A stretch of DNA of 64,000 nt from Cognatishimia maritima. Its GTDB lineage: Bacteria; Pseudomonadota; Alphaproteobacteria; Rhodobacterales; Rhodobacteraceae. The position numbers and the translations under genes are program-made. The notes below the pieces were generated by a model. That model was not told the origin of the DNA and did no database searches. It was given only the letters and a program-made list of their open reading frames with translations. Shown piece after piece: positions 7,352 through 16,176 of the stretch. Where the stretch lies: NCBI RefSeq assembly GCF_900129685.1, contig NZ_FQWM01000001.1:713049-777048 (forward strand), read 5' to 3'. Position 1 is the stretch's first letter. Every line of letters starts with the position of its first letter.

Positions 7352-9145
7352 TTATTGGATCAAGCGCAGGCGCTGAATGGACGACGCGATTGACACAAAG
7401 GTGTCAACCAGTTCCTCGCCTGTAACCTCAAAGAAGTGGCTTTCTGAGGAGGCGCAGGTGCGGATTTCCTCTGCGGCGACGTCGCTCGTTTCCAAGGCGA
7501 CGGTATAGACCACCACGCCTTGCGATTTGGCCAGTTCACATTGGTAGAGGAACAGCTCGATGTTTTCGAGTTGATCGGACTCCACGACGCTATCCTCAGC
7601 AGGACGAACATCCAGTTCCGTGTCGTTGTTTTCTGTGTCCAACTCGTCCGCAGGACGCACCTGAGCACCAGTCCGACCGTCCGTCAGAAGCACGATGAAC
7701 TTGCTGCTGTCGTCGGCATCCCAACCCAGCGGGCGGTTTTTGTAGGCGTCTGGCACCTCACCCTTGAGGTTCATGTACTCGAAGTACGGCTGGCTGGCAG
7801 GGTCTAGCGTCGCCAAAGCATATTTCATGCCATAGTTCGTGCCGGTGCCGTCAAACAGGCGGATATTGTCGATGAAGCTGTGCAGTTTGGTTTCGTCATC
7901 CTGCGCATATTGAATCGCCATGTCGTCATCAGGGCACCAGCCCCAGTTTTGGCTGACCTCGTCAAAGTCCCAGTTCACGAAGTGCGGTGTTTGCTCTCCA
8001 TTCCCTACGGGCATGCCTGTTGTCAGGAAGTCGTTGTACTGGAATTCAATGCAAGAACTTTCATTGTTCGGCACGATCTGCGCGTAGAAGTCGACAAACT
8101 CAACAACTTCATCAGTTTTTCTGAATTCGGTTGGGCCGTCGACTGGATCGCCATATTCATTGAAAAAGGTTGTCGGCTGAATCCCGCCTTTGATGGTGGC
8201 ACCAAGGAAATAGGATGTGCCCCCTGTCTCACCCGGCGCGCTTAGGTCACCGAGAACGTCGGGGAATAGCTCTGCAAAATAGTCGAGCGCATAGAGGTAG
8301 TAGGTGTCCAGATCGTCTTTGTTGAACAGATCGACGTCATTGTCAGGAAAGTTGTCGATCTTGACCGAGTAGTCTTCGAAGCCATCGTTGTCCAAATCGA
8401 ACCAAAACACGACGTTCGAAATATCCTGACCCCATTCGTTGACCTCGAAATAGTTCTCGCTGGTGGTCGTGCCAAAGCGTTCGCCACCCAGTTCTTCGAA
8501 CATGGTCGAACCCGGATTTGTCTGGCCCGCAAATGGCACCACATTGATCGACGTGTGATAGTCGTTCACCAAGCCTGTTTCTGGGTCAACGTTGCGTTCT
8601 AGCGATTTAGAAATAAAGCGTTTTGAGGCAAGTTGCATCAAAGACAGGCGGTTGTTGACGCCCATACTACCCGAGATATCCAGCACAACCGAAATTTCGG
8701 TGCTTGGTGTACGCTCCATCGCGGCGGAAACAACATTGATGTCGAGGCTATTGATCCCATTCAGGTGCATCAACTGCGTCACGTAGTTGGATTCAATCGT
8801 CGCTGACACAGTTTTCTCAAACGGGTCTTCCTGCACGTATGTGCCGGTCAGGTATTCGCCCAGACCCGCGCTGTTCAGGTAGTCATCCACGACGCTTTCA
8901 GCGTCCAGTGGCTGCGATAGGTCAGCGGCCGCCAGAACCGCGTTGTCCAAAGACATCTGCAGGTGTGCACGGTCGCGGTGATAGCTCATCATGTCCACGC
9001 CGATCCCGCCAACAAGCAGGATGATCAGAAAGATGAAAACGGAGAGGAAGACCATCGATCCATCCTCTGACCGGCGGAATGCCCGCAGAGTACGGCGCAT
9101 ATCCTGGCCTGATTTTTGTTCGGAACACATAGCCTGAGCCATCAT
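7352..9145 (-). CDS. TadG-like pilus-assembly/vWA domain protein
   Basis: A 597-residue protein with one N-terminal membrane helix (about 31-52) in a TadE/TadG-type context (FRRSEDGSMVFLSVFIF, then YHRDRAHLQMSLDNAVLAAA). A von Willebrand A domain begins with the MIDAS motif DISGS (Asp156, Ser158, Ser160) and continues at the C-terminal side with KFIVLLTDGRTG and VVVYTVAL. Between these lies a long insertion, rich in Asp/Glu and aromatic residues, that contains FDLDNDGFED (249-258), resembling a calcium-binding loop. The start has GGAAG five nt upstream. Such proteins usually sit in the cell envelope, but no tad/flp pilus genes are nearby, so the partner system is unknown. Confidence 0.8.
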   Translation of the reverse strand: MMAQAMCSEQKSGQDMRRTLRAFRRSEDGSMVFLSVFIFLIILLVGGIGVDMMSYHRDRAHLQMSLDNAVLAAADLSQPLDAESVVDDYLNSAGLGEYLTGTYVQEDPFEKTVSATIESNYVTQLMHLNGINSLDINVVSAAMERTPSTEISVVLDISGSMGVNNRLSLMQLASKRFISKSLERNVDPETGLVNDYHTSINVVPFAGQTNPGSTMFEELGGERFGTTTSENYFEVNEWGQDISNVVFWFDLDNDGFEDYSVKIDNFPDNDVDLFNKDDLDTYYLYALDYFAELFPDVLGDLSAPGETGGTSYFLGATIKGGIQPTTFFNEYGDPVDGPTEFRKTDEVVEFVDFYAQIVPNNESSCIEFQYNDFLTTGMPVGNGEQTPHFVNWDFDEVSQNWGWCPDDDMAIQYAQDDETKLHSFIDNIRLFDGTGTNYGMKYALATLDPASQPYFEYMNLKGEVPDAYKNRPLGWDADDSSKFIVLLTDGRTGAQVRPADELDTENNDTELDVRPAEDSVVESDQLENIELFLYQCELAKSQGVVVYTVALETSDVAAEEIRTCASSESHFFEVTGEELVDTFVSIASSIQRLRLIQ

Positions 9146-9558
9146 TTGTTCTTCCTTTCCTATCCCATTCGACCCCGCGACAGACAGCGAATTGCGCGTG
9201 TGATCATTGAACGAATCTAGAAGGAGAACCCGTCACCAATTGGTTCGGAATGCGGCGAAAAAACGAAAACTGGTGCGTTATTTTTTGGGTTGCGCGGCTG
9301 CGACGCAGGCCAAAACACTTCGGAACGTCGCCAGACTAAGAATTTACATAAAAGCCAGATTATTAAGTGCTTTTGTCGCGTCGGCCGGTTTCGATTGCGT
9401 TGCAAAATATTGGCAATTGTAGGCAATTCAGCGTGTGCGACGCTGCTGTGACGTTGAGAATTGTGGCAGAAACAGGACCAACCGACAGCGCTTTTGCGTT
9501 TCGCTCTTCAACCTGTGCGAGAGCCGCAATTTCGCGTCAAGCCGATCAATATGACACG
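9146..9558. other. Intergenic stretch without a supported gene
   Basis: About 410 nt between the vWA gene and the BCCT terminator. It is less GC-rich than the flanks (for example around 9335-9430). The short frames that cross it lack ribosome binding sites and family resemblance. It must contain the promoter of the minus-strand vWA gene, but no convincing -35/-10 pair was identified. Confidence 0.6.
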
Positions 9559-9593
9559 AAAAACAAAGCCCCGCAGTGTGTTGCAGGGCTTTG
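9559..9593 (-). terminator. Terminator of the BCCT transporter gene
   Basis: The minus strand reads CAAAGCCC...GGGCTTTG with an inner TGC/GCA pairing, followed by five T, 12 nt after the stop of the transporter gene. Confidence 0.8.
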
Positions 9594-9604
9594 CTGTAGT
9601 TATA

Positions 9605-10870
9605 TCAGTGAACCGCATCAATCTTGTGGAAATCAAGCGTGTTCTCTTCGGGTGAGGCGTTGATCGCCATGACCTCTTGCCGCTTATTCAGCACGATATA
9701 GAGGATGCAGGCCACGTAGATCCCTACCACAATTGCGCCGACCCATTGGATCTGCAGCCACTGACTTTGGAACGCCAAGGTCAAACCAAACAGCGCCGCG
9801 ACGTTGATCGCGATATAGGTTGGCCGCCCAAAACGTTTCACCGTGATCGACAGGTTGTCTGAGTAGAGACGGATCAAGCTGTCCAATGAGTTCACGACAA
9901 AGGTGATCCCGACGATGATCATGCAGAGATTCACGAGCCCTGCGGTTTCGATGCCATTCTCATAGTAGAAGTACAGAACCGAGAACCAGATCGCCAAGGG
10001 GATCGAGGGGATGACAAGCAGCGCCAATAGCAGCGTCTGGGTGCGCAAGCCGCCCACAAAGCGCGACGTGAACTGACCGATCATGATCGACCATGCGAAC
10101 CACCAGAACAGGTAGAATTCGTGATAGTCGTTAATGGGTGCTGCAAATCGGTGGATATTGCCGAAATAACCGCTGGTCAGCTCTGCCAGATTTCCGGCCA
10201 AACCGCCAAAACCCATTTTGGCATAAAGCCACATGAAGATCACAAGCGCCGCAAAGAGGAAGCTTGAGGCAAGGCTGAGCACGCGCACGTATTTGATATC
10301 AGTGCTAGAATAGGCCGCTGCCAGGATCGTCAGGAAGACAATCACGTAGAACGCGGGCACAACGGTTTCCCCATCGCCGATTTCCGGGATGTAGAATGGC
10401 AGGTAGATCAAGAACAAGCTGGCCGTGAAGGCACAGGTGCCAACGATAACGATGTTGTTGATGATCCGCACCGCTGGAATTTCAAAGAACTTCACCCGAG
10501 GTTCGATCACACAGAAATAGAAACTGGTGAGGAAATAGAAACTCCAGATCAGAAAACCCCAGAACCCAAACTCTATCGAAAGCGGGTTGGTAAAGGCGTA
10601 TTCGGCGTTTTCCGGGTCGGCGTAGACCGGGAATTCCCCAAGTGGGAACATGATCAAACCGACATCCAGACCCGATGTAAAAAGGATAGCGATAAAGGTA
10701 AAAAGTGGCACCGGCGCGACCCCGATCGCCCGAACGTTCCACCATTTCACCACGCAAAACGCGACCATCACCAAAGCCATGATGATCCCGAATGTGATTA
10801 TGACTGACAAAATGCTTTCCAAGTGTCCCTCCATTATTGTCGTTATTGTTGGTGCATCAACAAAGGCCAC
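9605..10870 (-). CDS. Atypical BCCT-family (betaine/choline/carnitine-type) transporter
   Basis: A polytopic membrane protein of 421 residues with about ten to twelve hydrophobic helices. The segment FYLFWWFAWSIMIGQFTSRFVGG matches the conserved BCCT region around helix 8, and SGLDVGLIMFPLGEF occupies the place of the family glycine-rich motif (GMGIGLMFW). It is shorter than typical BCCT carriers, and the substrate box differs, so choline or betaine specificity cannot be assumed. The predicted start is a GTG at 10870 with no clear ribosome binding site; ATG at 10834 (MEGHLESILS) is an alternative. It is a single-gene unit with its own terminator. Confidence 0.7.
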   Translation of the reverse strand: MAFVDAPTITTIMEGHLESILSVIITFGIIMALVMVAFCVVKWWNVRAIGVAPVPLFTFIAILFTSGLDVGLIMFPLGEFPVYADPENAEYAFTNPLSIEFGFWGFLIWSFYFLTSFYFCVIEPRVKFFEIPAVRIINNIVIVGTCAFTASLFLIYLPFYIPEIGDGETVVPAFYVIVFLTILAAAYSSTDIKYVRVLSLASSFLFAALVIFMWLYAKMGFGGLAGNLAELTSGYFGNIHRFAAPINDYHEFYLFWWFAWSIMIGQFTSRFVGGLRTQTLLLALLVIPSIPLAIWFSVLYFYYENGIETAGLVNLCMIIVGITFVVNSLDSLIRLYSDNLSITVKRFGRPTYIAINVAALFGLTLAFQSQWLQIQWVGAIVVGIYVACILYIVLNKRQEVMAINASPEENTLDFHKIDAVH

Positions 10871-10991
10871 AGCACTATCGTAATCATGCCCCTTCCCCCC
10901 AGATCAGCACGACACAGCGAACCTGAGCGCGCAAAGGCGCAGGTCTCCCGCCGCGGGAATCGCGTTCCCATTCTCTCAGTGAACGATGTTG

Positions 10992-11408
10992 TTACTTGCG
11001 ACGCAAGCGGATCACGACGTCAACCTTGGATACCTCTGCCCCTTGGGGCACCTCAGGCAAGGCGACGATCCGCAATTGATCAGACGGGGCATCGACCAAT
11101 GTGCGGTCATCTTCCCAGAAAAAATGCGGGTGATCGTGGGTGTTGGTGTCAAAATAGCTTTTGGAGCCGTCAACGGTGATTTCCTGCATCAGCCCGGCAT
11201 CGCAGAAGGCGCGCAGCGTATTGTAGACCGTGGCGAGCGACACTTGCTCTCCGTGATCCTGCACATCGGCATAAAGGCTTTCGGCGGTCACGTGACGATC
11301 ACGCCCATCCCCAACCAGCAAAGACGCCAAGGCCACACGCTGCCGCGTTGGGCGGACGCCCCCGCGCATCAACCATTGTGTGCCTACTTTGACTGGATCG
11401 GTCTGCAT
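10992..11408 (-). CDS. irr: Fur-family iron response regulator Irr
   Basis: A 138-residue Fur-superfamily repressor. The winged-helix region (about 16-80, RPTRQRVALASLL and VSLATVYNTLRAF) is followed by a dimerisation domain with HDHPHFFWED (His91, His93, His95), the His-rich element typical of Irr. The usual Fur/Zur cysteine pairs are absent. In alphaproteobacteria Irr senses haem/iron status and represses or activates through ICE boxes. The gene is divergent from fabA, an arrangement I recall for irr in related alphaproteobacteria and the main support for choosing Irr over PerR or Fur. Confidence 0.82.
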   Translation of the reverse strand: MQTDPVKVGTQWLMRGGVRPTRQRVALASLLVGDGRDRHVTAESLYADVQDHGEQVSLATVYNTLRAFCDAGLMQEITVDGSKSYFDTNTHDHPHFFWEDDRTLVDAPSDQLRIVALPEVPQGAEVSKVDVVIRLRRK

Positions 11409-11435
11409 ATGCCTGAACCTGCTATTTGATCATAT

Positions 11436-11447
11436 GACTCTAGAGTC
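11436..11447. promoter_or_regulatory. Perfect 12-bp palindrome in the irr-fabA intergenic region
   Basis: GACTCTAGAGTC is a perfect dyad, 28 nt upstream of irr and 144 nt upstream of fabA, with TTGACC starting one base to its right. It could be an operator for irr or fabA, but it does not match a canonical ICE box closely. Confidence 0.35.
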
Positions 11448-11590
11448 TTGACCCGGTGAATTCAATTGGAAAACAAGTCCAGAGACCTCCAACGCGCCGC
11501 TTGCGAAGATCACCAGCCGCTCTTGCACCCTCAGCAATCCCGGTGATACAGGGAGATAACGACAGAAAATAACAAAGGGGACATGCCTGC

Positions 11591-12100
11591 ATGGCCGATT
11601 TTCCAACCAGCTTCGACAAAGAGGACCTTCTGAAATGCGCACGGGGCGAATTGTTCGGACCCGGAAACGCGCAGTTGCCTGCGCCTCCGATGTTGATGAT
11701 GGACCGCATCACCGAAATCTCTGGTGACGGCGGCGCGCATGGCAAAGGACATGTGCTGGCGGAATTCGACATCACCCCCGACCTTTGGTTCTTTGAATGC
11801 CATTTCCCCGGCAATCCGATTATGCCCGGCTGTCTGGGTCTGGATGGCCTGTGGCAGCTGACCGGCTTCAACCTCGGCTGGCGCGGCTGGCAGGGTCGTG
11901 GCTATGCGCTGGGTGTGGGCGAAGTGAAACTGAAGGGCATGGTGCGCCCTGAAAGCAAACTGCTGACCTATGAGATCGACTTTACCAAAGCCGTGCAAAC
12001 CCGTCGTCTGACCATGGGCGTGGCTGATGGCATCGTGAAAATCGACGGTGAAATGGCCTATGAAGTCAAAGACATGAAGGTTGCGCTGTCTGAAGCGTAA
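11591..12100 (+). CDS. fabA: 3-hydroxydecanoyl-ACP dehydratase/isomerase FabA
   Basis: The 169-residue bifunctional enzyme of anaerobic unsaturated fatty acid synthesis: it dehydrates 3-hydroxyacyl-ACP and isomerises trans-2- to cis-3-decenoyl-ACP. The active site His71 (FECHFPGNP) and Asp85 (CLGLD) are present. The start ATG is preceded by AAAGGGGA at about 9 nt; a nearer ATG (11583) is out of frame and closed. FabB and FabI are encoded 1.5 kb downstream on the same strand, separated here by a minus-strand pair and a terminator, so fabA is transcribed alone. Confidence 0.97.
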   Translation: MADFPTSFDKEDLLKCARGELFGPGNAQLPAPPMLMMDRITEISGDGGAHGKGHVLAEFDITPDLWFFECHFPGNPIMPGCLGLDGLWQLTGFNLGWRGWQGRGYALGVGEVKLKGMVRPESKLLTYEIDFTKAVQTRRLTMGVADGIVKIDGEMAYEVKDMKVALSEA

Positions 12101-12124
12101 TTGCTGTTTGTATACCTGTTCAGA

Positions 12125-12148
12125 GGCCGCCGTTAGGCGGCCTTTTTT
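12125..12148 (+). terminator. Terminator of fabA
   Basis: GGCCGCC-GTTA-GGCGGCC followed by six T. The loop also holds the stop codon of the convergent DUF6326 gene, so the two genes share this element. Confidence 0.9.
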
Positions 12149-12540
12149 ATGCGGTTCACGTTCTTGCGCCATGTGATTGCGAGGTAGAAAATACCCGCGA
12201 GTCCTGCCAGTTCCATGATCAGAAAGAACCCATCGTCCAAGTCGTTTGTGCCCAGTGAGATTTGCCCAAGCGCAGCGATAGCCGCTATTGCCACATTGCC
12301 CCAACGCGCAAGGCTTTGTGGCAATATCTGCGACAGGATCACCATCACGATCATCAGCTCAACCGCGATGGCTCCGGCAAGCATCACCTGTTCTGTCACC
12401 TGTCGACCATTCATGAACCCCGAAGCCATCGCGTCGAGAACGCCGGGGCGAAACAACTCGTGCACGTCGCGAAAGAGGATATTGAGAAGCACAAAGGTCC
12501 AGAGCGTGGACAGAAGTATGCGACGGCGGTCATCAGTCAT
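12133..12540 (-). CDS. DUF6326-like small membrane protein
   Basis: A 135-residue inner-membrane protein with four hydrophobic segments (about 10-25, 52-70, 82-98, 106-124). The opening LLSTLWTFVLLNILFRDV resembles the DUF6326 family. Its ATG overlaps the TGA of the upstream SDR gene by 4 nt (12537-12540), indicating translational coupling. The function is unknown; the pairing with a short-chain dehydrogenase gives no clear substrate. Confidence 0.7.
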   Translation of the reverse strand: MTDDRRRILLSTLWTFVLLNILFRDVHELFRPGVLDAMASGFMNGRQVTEQVMLAGAIAVELMIVMVILSQILPQSLARWGNVAIAAIAALGQISLGTNDLDDGFFLIMELAGLAGIFYLAITWRKNVNRIKKAA

Positions 12541-13424
12541 TTTGGAACCTCAGCTTTAGAGTTGAAAAGAGATGGCACGCCACCAACCAAGGCTTCACTG
12601 GCGGTCCAAAGGTCTTCGGCCATGTTCATATCTGCACCCCAAGGTTTGGTGACTTCTACTTTGCAATCGTCGAAATATTCGCCGGAGAGTCCTTCGACAT
12701 CTGGCGACATCGCCAGATAAAGGCTTGTCGCGGCTCCTTGATTGGGATTGCGGAAGAACGGCGATGCTAACCGATGCAGGGCACTGACCCACCATCCATT
12801 CTGGCGCCCCAAACCTGTCGTCACCTCACCCGGATGCAGCGCGTTCACGGTGATCGCGCTGCCTTCAAGCCGTTTCGCCAAAGCGCGCATGAAAAGAATA
12901 TTGGCCAGTTTTGAATGGCCGTAGGCTTTCAAGGGACGAAAGCCCTTGGCCCAGGCCAAATCGTCCAGTCGAAGGGTCTTACACATCAGATAAGCGCCGG
13001 ACGCAACGACGACAACTCTTGCAGCGGGCGCTCTGAGGAGCGCAGGCATCAACAGGTGCGTCAAAAGAAAATGTCCGAGGTGGTTTACCGCGAACATCTC
13101 TTCGATGCCATCTGGGCGCACCACATGTTTGGTATTCAGAATGCCTGCGTTGTTGATCAAGACATCAAGCGCTAGACCTTTCGCCTCAAACGCAGATGCG
13201 GCCTGCCGGACCGACGCGAAATCACCCAGATCACAAAGAAGGACCTCCACTTCGATCTCTGGGTTCACCTTGCGCAGGTCCTCTTGCAACGTCCGCGCCT
13301 TGGCAGCGTTGCGGCAAAGCAAATGCAAATTTGCCCCTGCCTTTGCCAAATTCACGGCCGTCGCGCGCCCGATCCCATTTGTTGGACCGGTAATCAATAC
13401 TGTCTTGCCACTCATATCCTGCAT
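12537..13424 (-). CDS. Short-chain dehydrogenase/reductase, retinol-dehydrogenase-like
   Basis: A classical SDR of 295 residues. The nucleotide-binding motif TGPTNGIG (12-19), NNAG (91-94), and catalytic Ser142, Tyr168 and Lys172 (YGHSK) are all present. The length, an Arg in the first beta-alpha turn region and the overall sequence resemble the RDH11-14/WWOX-type group, usually NADP(H)-dependent. The start is preceded by GGGGAGGGG; ATG at 13415 (MSGKTV) is an alternative. It is co-transcribed with the DUF6326 gene. The substrate is unknown. Confidence 0.85.
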   Translation of the reverse strand: MQDMSGKTVLITGPTNGIGRATAVNLAKAGANLHLLCRNAAKARTLQEDLRKVNPEIEVEVLLCDLGDFASVRQAASAFEAKGLALDVLINNAGILNTKHVVRPDGIEEMFAVNHLGHFLLTHLLMPALLRAPAARVVVVASGAYLMCKTLRLDDLAWAKGFRPLKAYGHSKLANILFMRALAKRLEGSAITVNALHPGEVTTGLGRQNGWWVSALHRLASPFFRNPNQGAATSLYLAMSPDVEGLSGEYFDDCKVEVTKPWGADMNMAEDLWTASEALVGGVPSLFNSKAEVPK

Positions 13425-13651
13425 CTGCCCCTCCCCGCGACTAAACGCGCCATGACCTAAATCTTGATGCCGATGGCACGGTGCACAACGCCAAGGAGCG
13501 CATTACACTTATGCAGATTTGTATCTTGGGCCTGCGCAAGACATCAGGATGCAAACTGCCGCTTGGCGCGTATCTTACCTTTCTATCACCAAGCCTTGCC
13601 GCTCCCGCGTGGTTGCCCTAAACAAGTTTAAAATAACAAAGGAGTGCGCGT

Positions 13652-14881
13652 ATGCGTCGTGTCGTCGTCACCGGCTTGGGGATTGTGAGTTCAATCGGAA
13701 ACAACGCAGAAGAAGTTGTTGCCAGCTTACGTGCGGGCAAGTCCGGGATCGAAGCCAGCCCAGAGATGGTCGAGCACGGGTTCCGCAGCCAGATCGCGGG
13801 TACGTTGAAGATTGATGTCTCTGAACATGTCGACAAACGCACCCTGCGCTTTATGGGGCCGGGCGCGGCCTATGCGCATATCGCGATGAGCCAAGCGATT
13901 GCCGATGCTGGGCTGTCAGATGATCTGGTTGTGAACGAACGCACGGGATTGGTTGCGGGGTCTGGTGGCCCGTCCACCTCTGCCATGCTGACGGCGCATC
14001 AGACGGTGCTGAAATCTGGCGCAACAAAGCGTATTGGGCCTTTCGCTGTGCCTAAATGTATGAGTTCAACGATCTCCGCGAACCTTGCGACAGCCTTTAA
14101 GATCAAGGGCATCAACTATTCGATCACCTCGGCCTGTTCGACCTCGTTGCACTGCATCGGCAATGCGGCAGAGCAGATCATGATGGGCAAGCAAGACGTA
14201 ATGTTCGCGGGCGGCGGTGAAGAGTTGGACTGGACTTTGTCTTGCCTCTTTGACGCGATGGGCGCGATGTCCTCGAAGAAAAACGACGAGCCCACCAAAG
14301 CATCTCGCGCGTTTGACCAAGATCGCGATGGCTTTGTGATCACTGGCGGTGGCGGCATTGTGGTGCTGGAAGATCTGGACCACGCGCTTGCACGCGGCGC
14401 GAAGATTTACGCCGAAGTCACCGGCTTTGCAGCAACATCTGACGGGCATGACATGGTTGCGCCCTCTGGCGAAGGCGGCGAACGCGCAATGCGTCTGGCA
14501 CTGCAGACCCTGCCCGAAGGCCGCAAGGTCAGCTATATCAACGCACATGGCACCTCGACCCCAGTGGGTGATGTCGGAGAAGTCCAAGCTGTGCGCCGCG
14601 TCTTTGGCGAGGGCAATGTGCCTCCGATCAGCTCGACAAAATCCATGACCGGGCACGGTCAGGGGGCCGCAGGCGCGATGGAAGCCATCTTCTGCCTTCT
14701 AATGCTGGACAATGATTTCATTACCCCATCGATCAACGTCGACAATCTGGCCGAGGGCATCCTGCCCGGCGAGATTGCGACCGACTATGTTGAAAACGCA
14801 GGGCTTGATAGCGTCATGACCAATAGCTTTGGCTTTGGTGGCACCAACGGGTCGATGATCCTTTCAAAGTATAACGGCTAA
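13652..14881 (+). CDS. fabB: 3-oxoacyl-ACP synthase I FabB
   Basis: Beta-ketoacyl-ACP synthase I of 409 residues, which elongates the unsaturated acyl-ACP made by FabA. The catalytic triad is Cys162 (SACSTS), His299 (NAHGTSTP) and His335 (MTGHGQGA), with the terminal NSFGFGGTN motif. AAAGGAG lies 7 nt before the ATG. It is followed 15 nt later by fabI, forming one operon. The pairing with fabA supports FabB rather than FabF. Confidence 0.95.
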   Translation: MRRVVVTGLGIVSSIGNNAEEVVASLRAGKSGIEASPEMVEHGFRSQIAGTLKIDVSEHVDKRTLRFMGPGAAYAHIAMSQAIADAGLSDDLVVNERTGLVAGSGGPSTSAMLTAHQTVLKSGATKRIGPFAVPKCMSSTISANLATAFKIKGINYSITSACSTSLHCIGNAAEQIMMGKQDVMFAGGGEELDWTLSCLFDAMGAMSSKKNDEPTKASRAFDQDRDGFVITGGGGIVVLEDLDHALARGAKIYAEVTGFAATSDGHDMVAPSGEGGERAMRLALQTLPEGRKVSYINAHGTSTPVGDVGEVQAVRRVFGEGNVPPISSTKSMTGHGQGAAGAMEAIFCLLMLDNDFITPSINVDNLAEGILPGEIATDYVENAGLDSVMTNSFGFGGTNGSMILSKYNG

Positions 14882-14896
14882 GCGGGGAAGACCGAG

Positions 14897-15688
14897 ATGT
14901 CTGGACAGCTTCAGGGAAAACGCGGCCTGATTATGGGCGTGGCCAACGAACGCTCTATCGCTTGGGGCATTGCCAAAGCCATGGCCGAGGCCGGGGCGGA
15001 ATTGGCGTTCACCCATCAGGGTGAGGCCTTTGGCAAGCGGCTTGAACCGCTGGCGCAATCGGTTGGCAGCGACTTTATGGTCGATGTTGACGTCACCAAC
15101 GATGACAGTCTGGATCATGCCTTTGCCGAATTGCAGGACCGCTGGGAAACGTTGGATTTCGTTGTGCACGCGATTGCATTTTCCGACAAAAACGAACTCA
15201 CGGGCCGGTTCCTTAATACGTCGCGTGCGAACTTCAAAAACTCGCTCGATATCTCGGCTTATTCGTTTATCGAGGTCGCTCGTCGCGCCTATCCAATGAT
15301 GAAGGAGAACGGCGGCACCTTGCTGACGTTGACGTATCAAGGGTCCAATCGCGTGACGCCGTTCTACAACGTGATGGGCGTGGCAAAGGCGGCTTTGGAA
15401 TCAACTACACGCTATCTGGCCAACGATCTTGGCCCCGACGGTATCCGCGTGAATGCGATTTCTCCGGGTCCGATGAAAACTTTGGCCGGCGCGGCCATTG
15501 GTGGCGGGCGCAAGACATATCGTCAGACCGAAGCGAACGCGCCATTGCGGGCCAATGCGACTTTGGAAGCGGTTGGTGGCACGGCGGTTTACCTTGCCTC
15601 TGATGCCGGTGCCTGCACGACCGGAGAGATCATCCGCGTTGACGGCGGCTATCACGTCCTAGGGATGCCTCAGCCAGAAAACCTCTGA
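14897..15688 (+). CDS. fabI: Enoyl-ACP reductase (NADH) FabI
   Basis: A 263-residue enoyl-ACP reductase completing each cycle of fatty acid elongation. Tyr147, Tyr157 and Lys164 form the FabI Tyr-x6-Lys active site (YNVMGVAK), and the unusual SDR nucleotide motif GVANERSIAWG is present. It lies immediately downstream of fabB and ends before a strong terminator. Confidence 0.96.
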   Translation: MSGQLQGKRGLIMGVANERSIAWGIAKAMAEAGAELAFTHQGEAFGKRLEPLAQSVGSDFMVDVDVTNDDSLDHAFAELQDRWETLDFVVHAIAFSDKNELTGRFLNTSRANFKNSLDISAYSFIEVARRAYPMMKENGGTLLTLTYQGSNRVTPFYNVMGVAKAALESTTRYLANDLGPDGIRVNAISPGPMKTLAGAAIGGGRKTYRQTEANAPLRANATLEAVGGTAVYLASDAGACTTGEIIRVDGGYHVLGMPQPENL

Positions 15689-15711
15689 AACGGGCTGGGA
15701 AACCTATCAAG

Positions 15712-15737
15712 AAGCCCGGTCTGTACCGGGCTTTTTT
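15712..15737 (+). terminator. Terminator of fabB-fabI
   Basis: AAGCCCGGT-CTGT-ACCGGGCTT followed by a T tract, 24 nt after the fabI stop. Confidence 0.92.
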
Positions 15738-15769
15738 GTTTCTTGTGCGGGCCGCCCGCTGAGGGAAAA

Positions 15770-16087
15770 CTAAGCAAATTCTGGCGCTGACACGGGGGTG
15801 TTCATCGCTTCCGCCAATGTCTGCCTCCACTTCATCACGCGGTAGGATTTGCGCAGCCCCGTCGGCCAATAGGGATCAGCGCGCACACAATCGATAACTT
15901 CGGCTTCGTCTTCCGCGTTCACGACCCAAAGCCCGCCCGCTTCGTTGTTGTGCAAGTCCGACAGGTCGCCCGCTGCGGCGATCCTGCCAGAGTTTCGCTG
16001 CAGGAACTGCACGTGCAAAGGGAGATAGCTGAGGCGCAACGATTTCTCGGTCCCCAAATTGTTCTCAAACAACACGACATATTTCAC
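15770..16087 (-). CDS. YciI-family protein
   Basis: A 105-residue protein of the YCII-related family (alpha-beta barrel-like fold). It opens MKYVVLFENN and continues with HVQFLQRNSGRIAAAGDL, where the family normally has a conserved His and Gly/Asp pair. GGLWVVNAEDEAEV and DPYWPTGL are also typical. It is divergent from a LysR regulator across about 90 nt, so that regulator may control it. No defined biochemical role. Confidence 0.8.
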   Translation of the reverse strand: MKYVVLFENNLGTEKSLRLSYLPLHVQFLQRNSGRIAAAGDLSDLHNNEAGGLWVVNAEDEAEVIDCVRADPYWPTGLRKSYRVMKWRQTLAEAMNTPVSAPEFA

Positions 16088-16176
16088 AGCCTATCCTCCC
16101 AAATTTTGCCTGTCGCTTTGATAGCACAGCATATTTGAAGCTTGTTCCGGCATTTATGCTATGTCATTCTGCAAAA

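Noticed and set aside
9207..9422. Small plus-strand frame in the vWA-BCCT intergenic region
   Set aside because: No ribosome binding site, no domain, low-complexity basic sequence.
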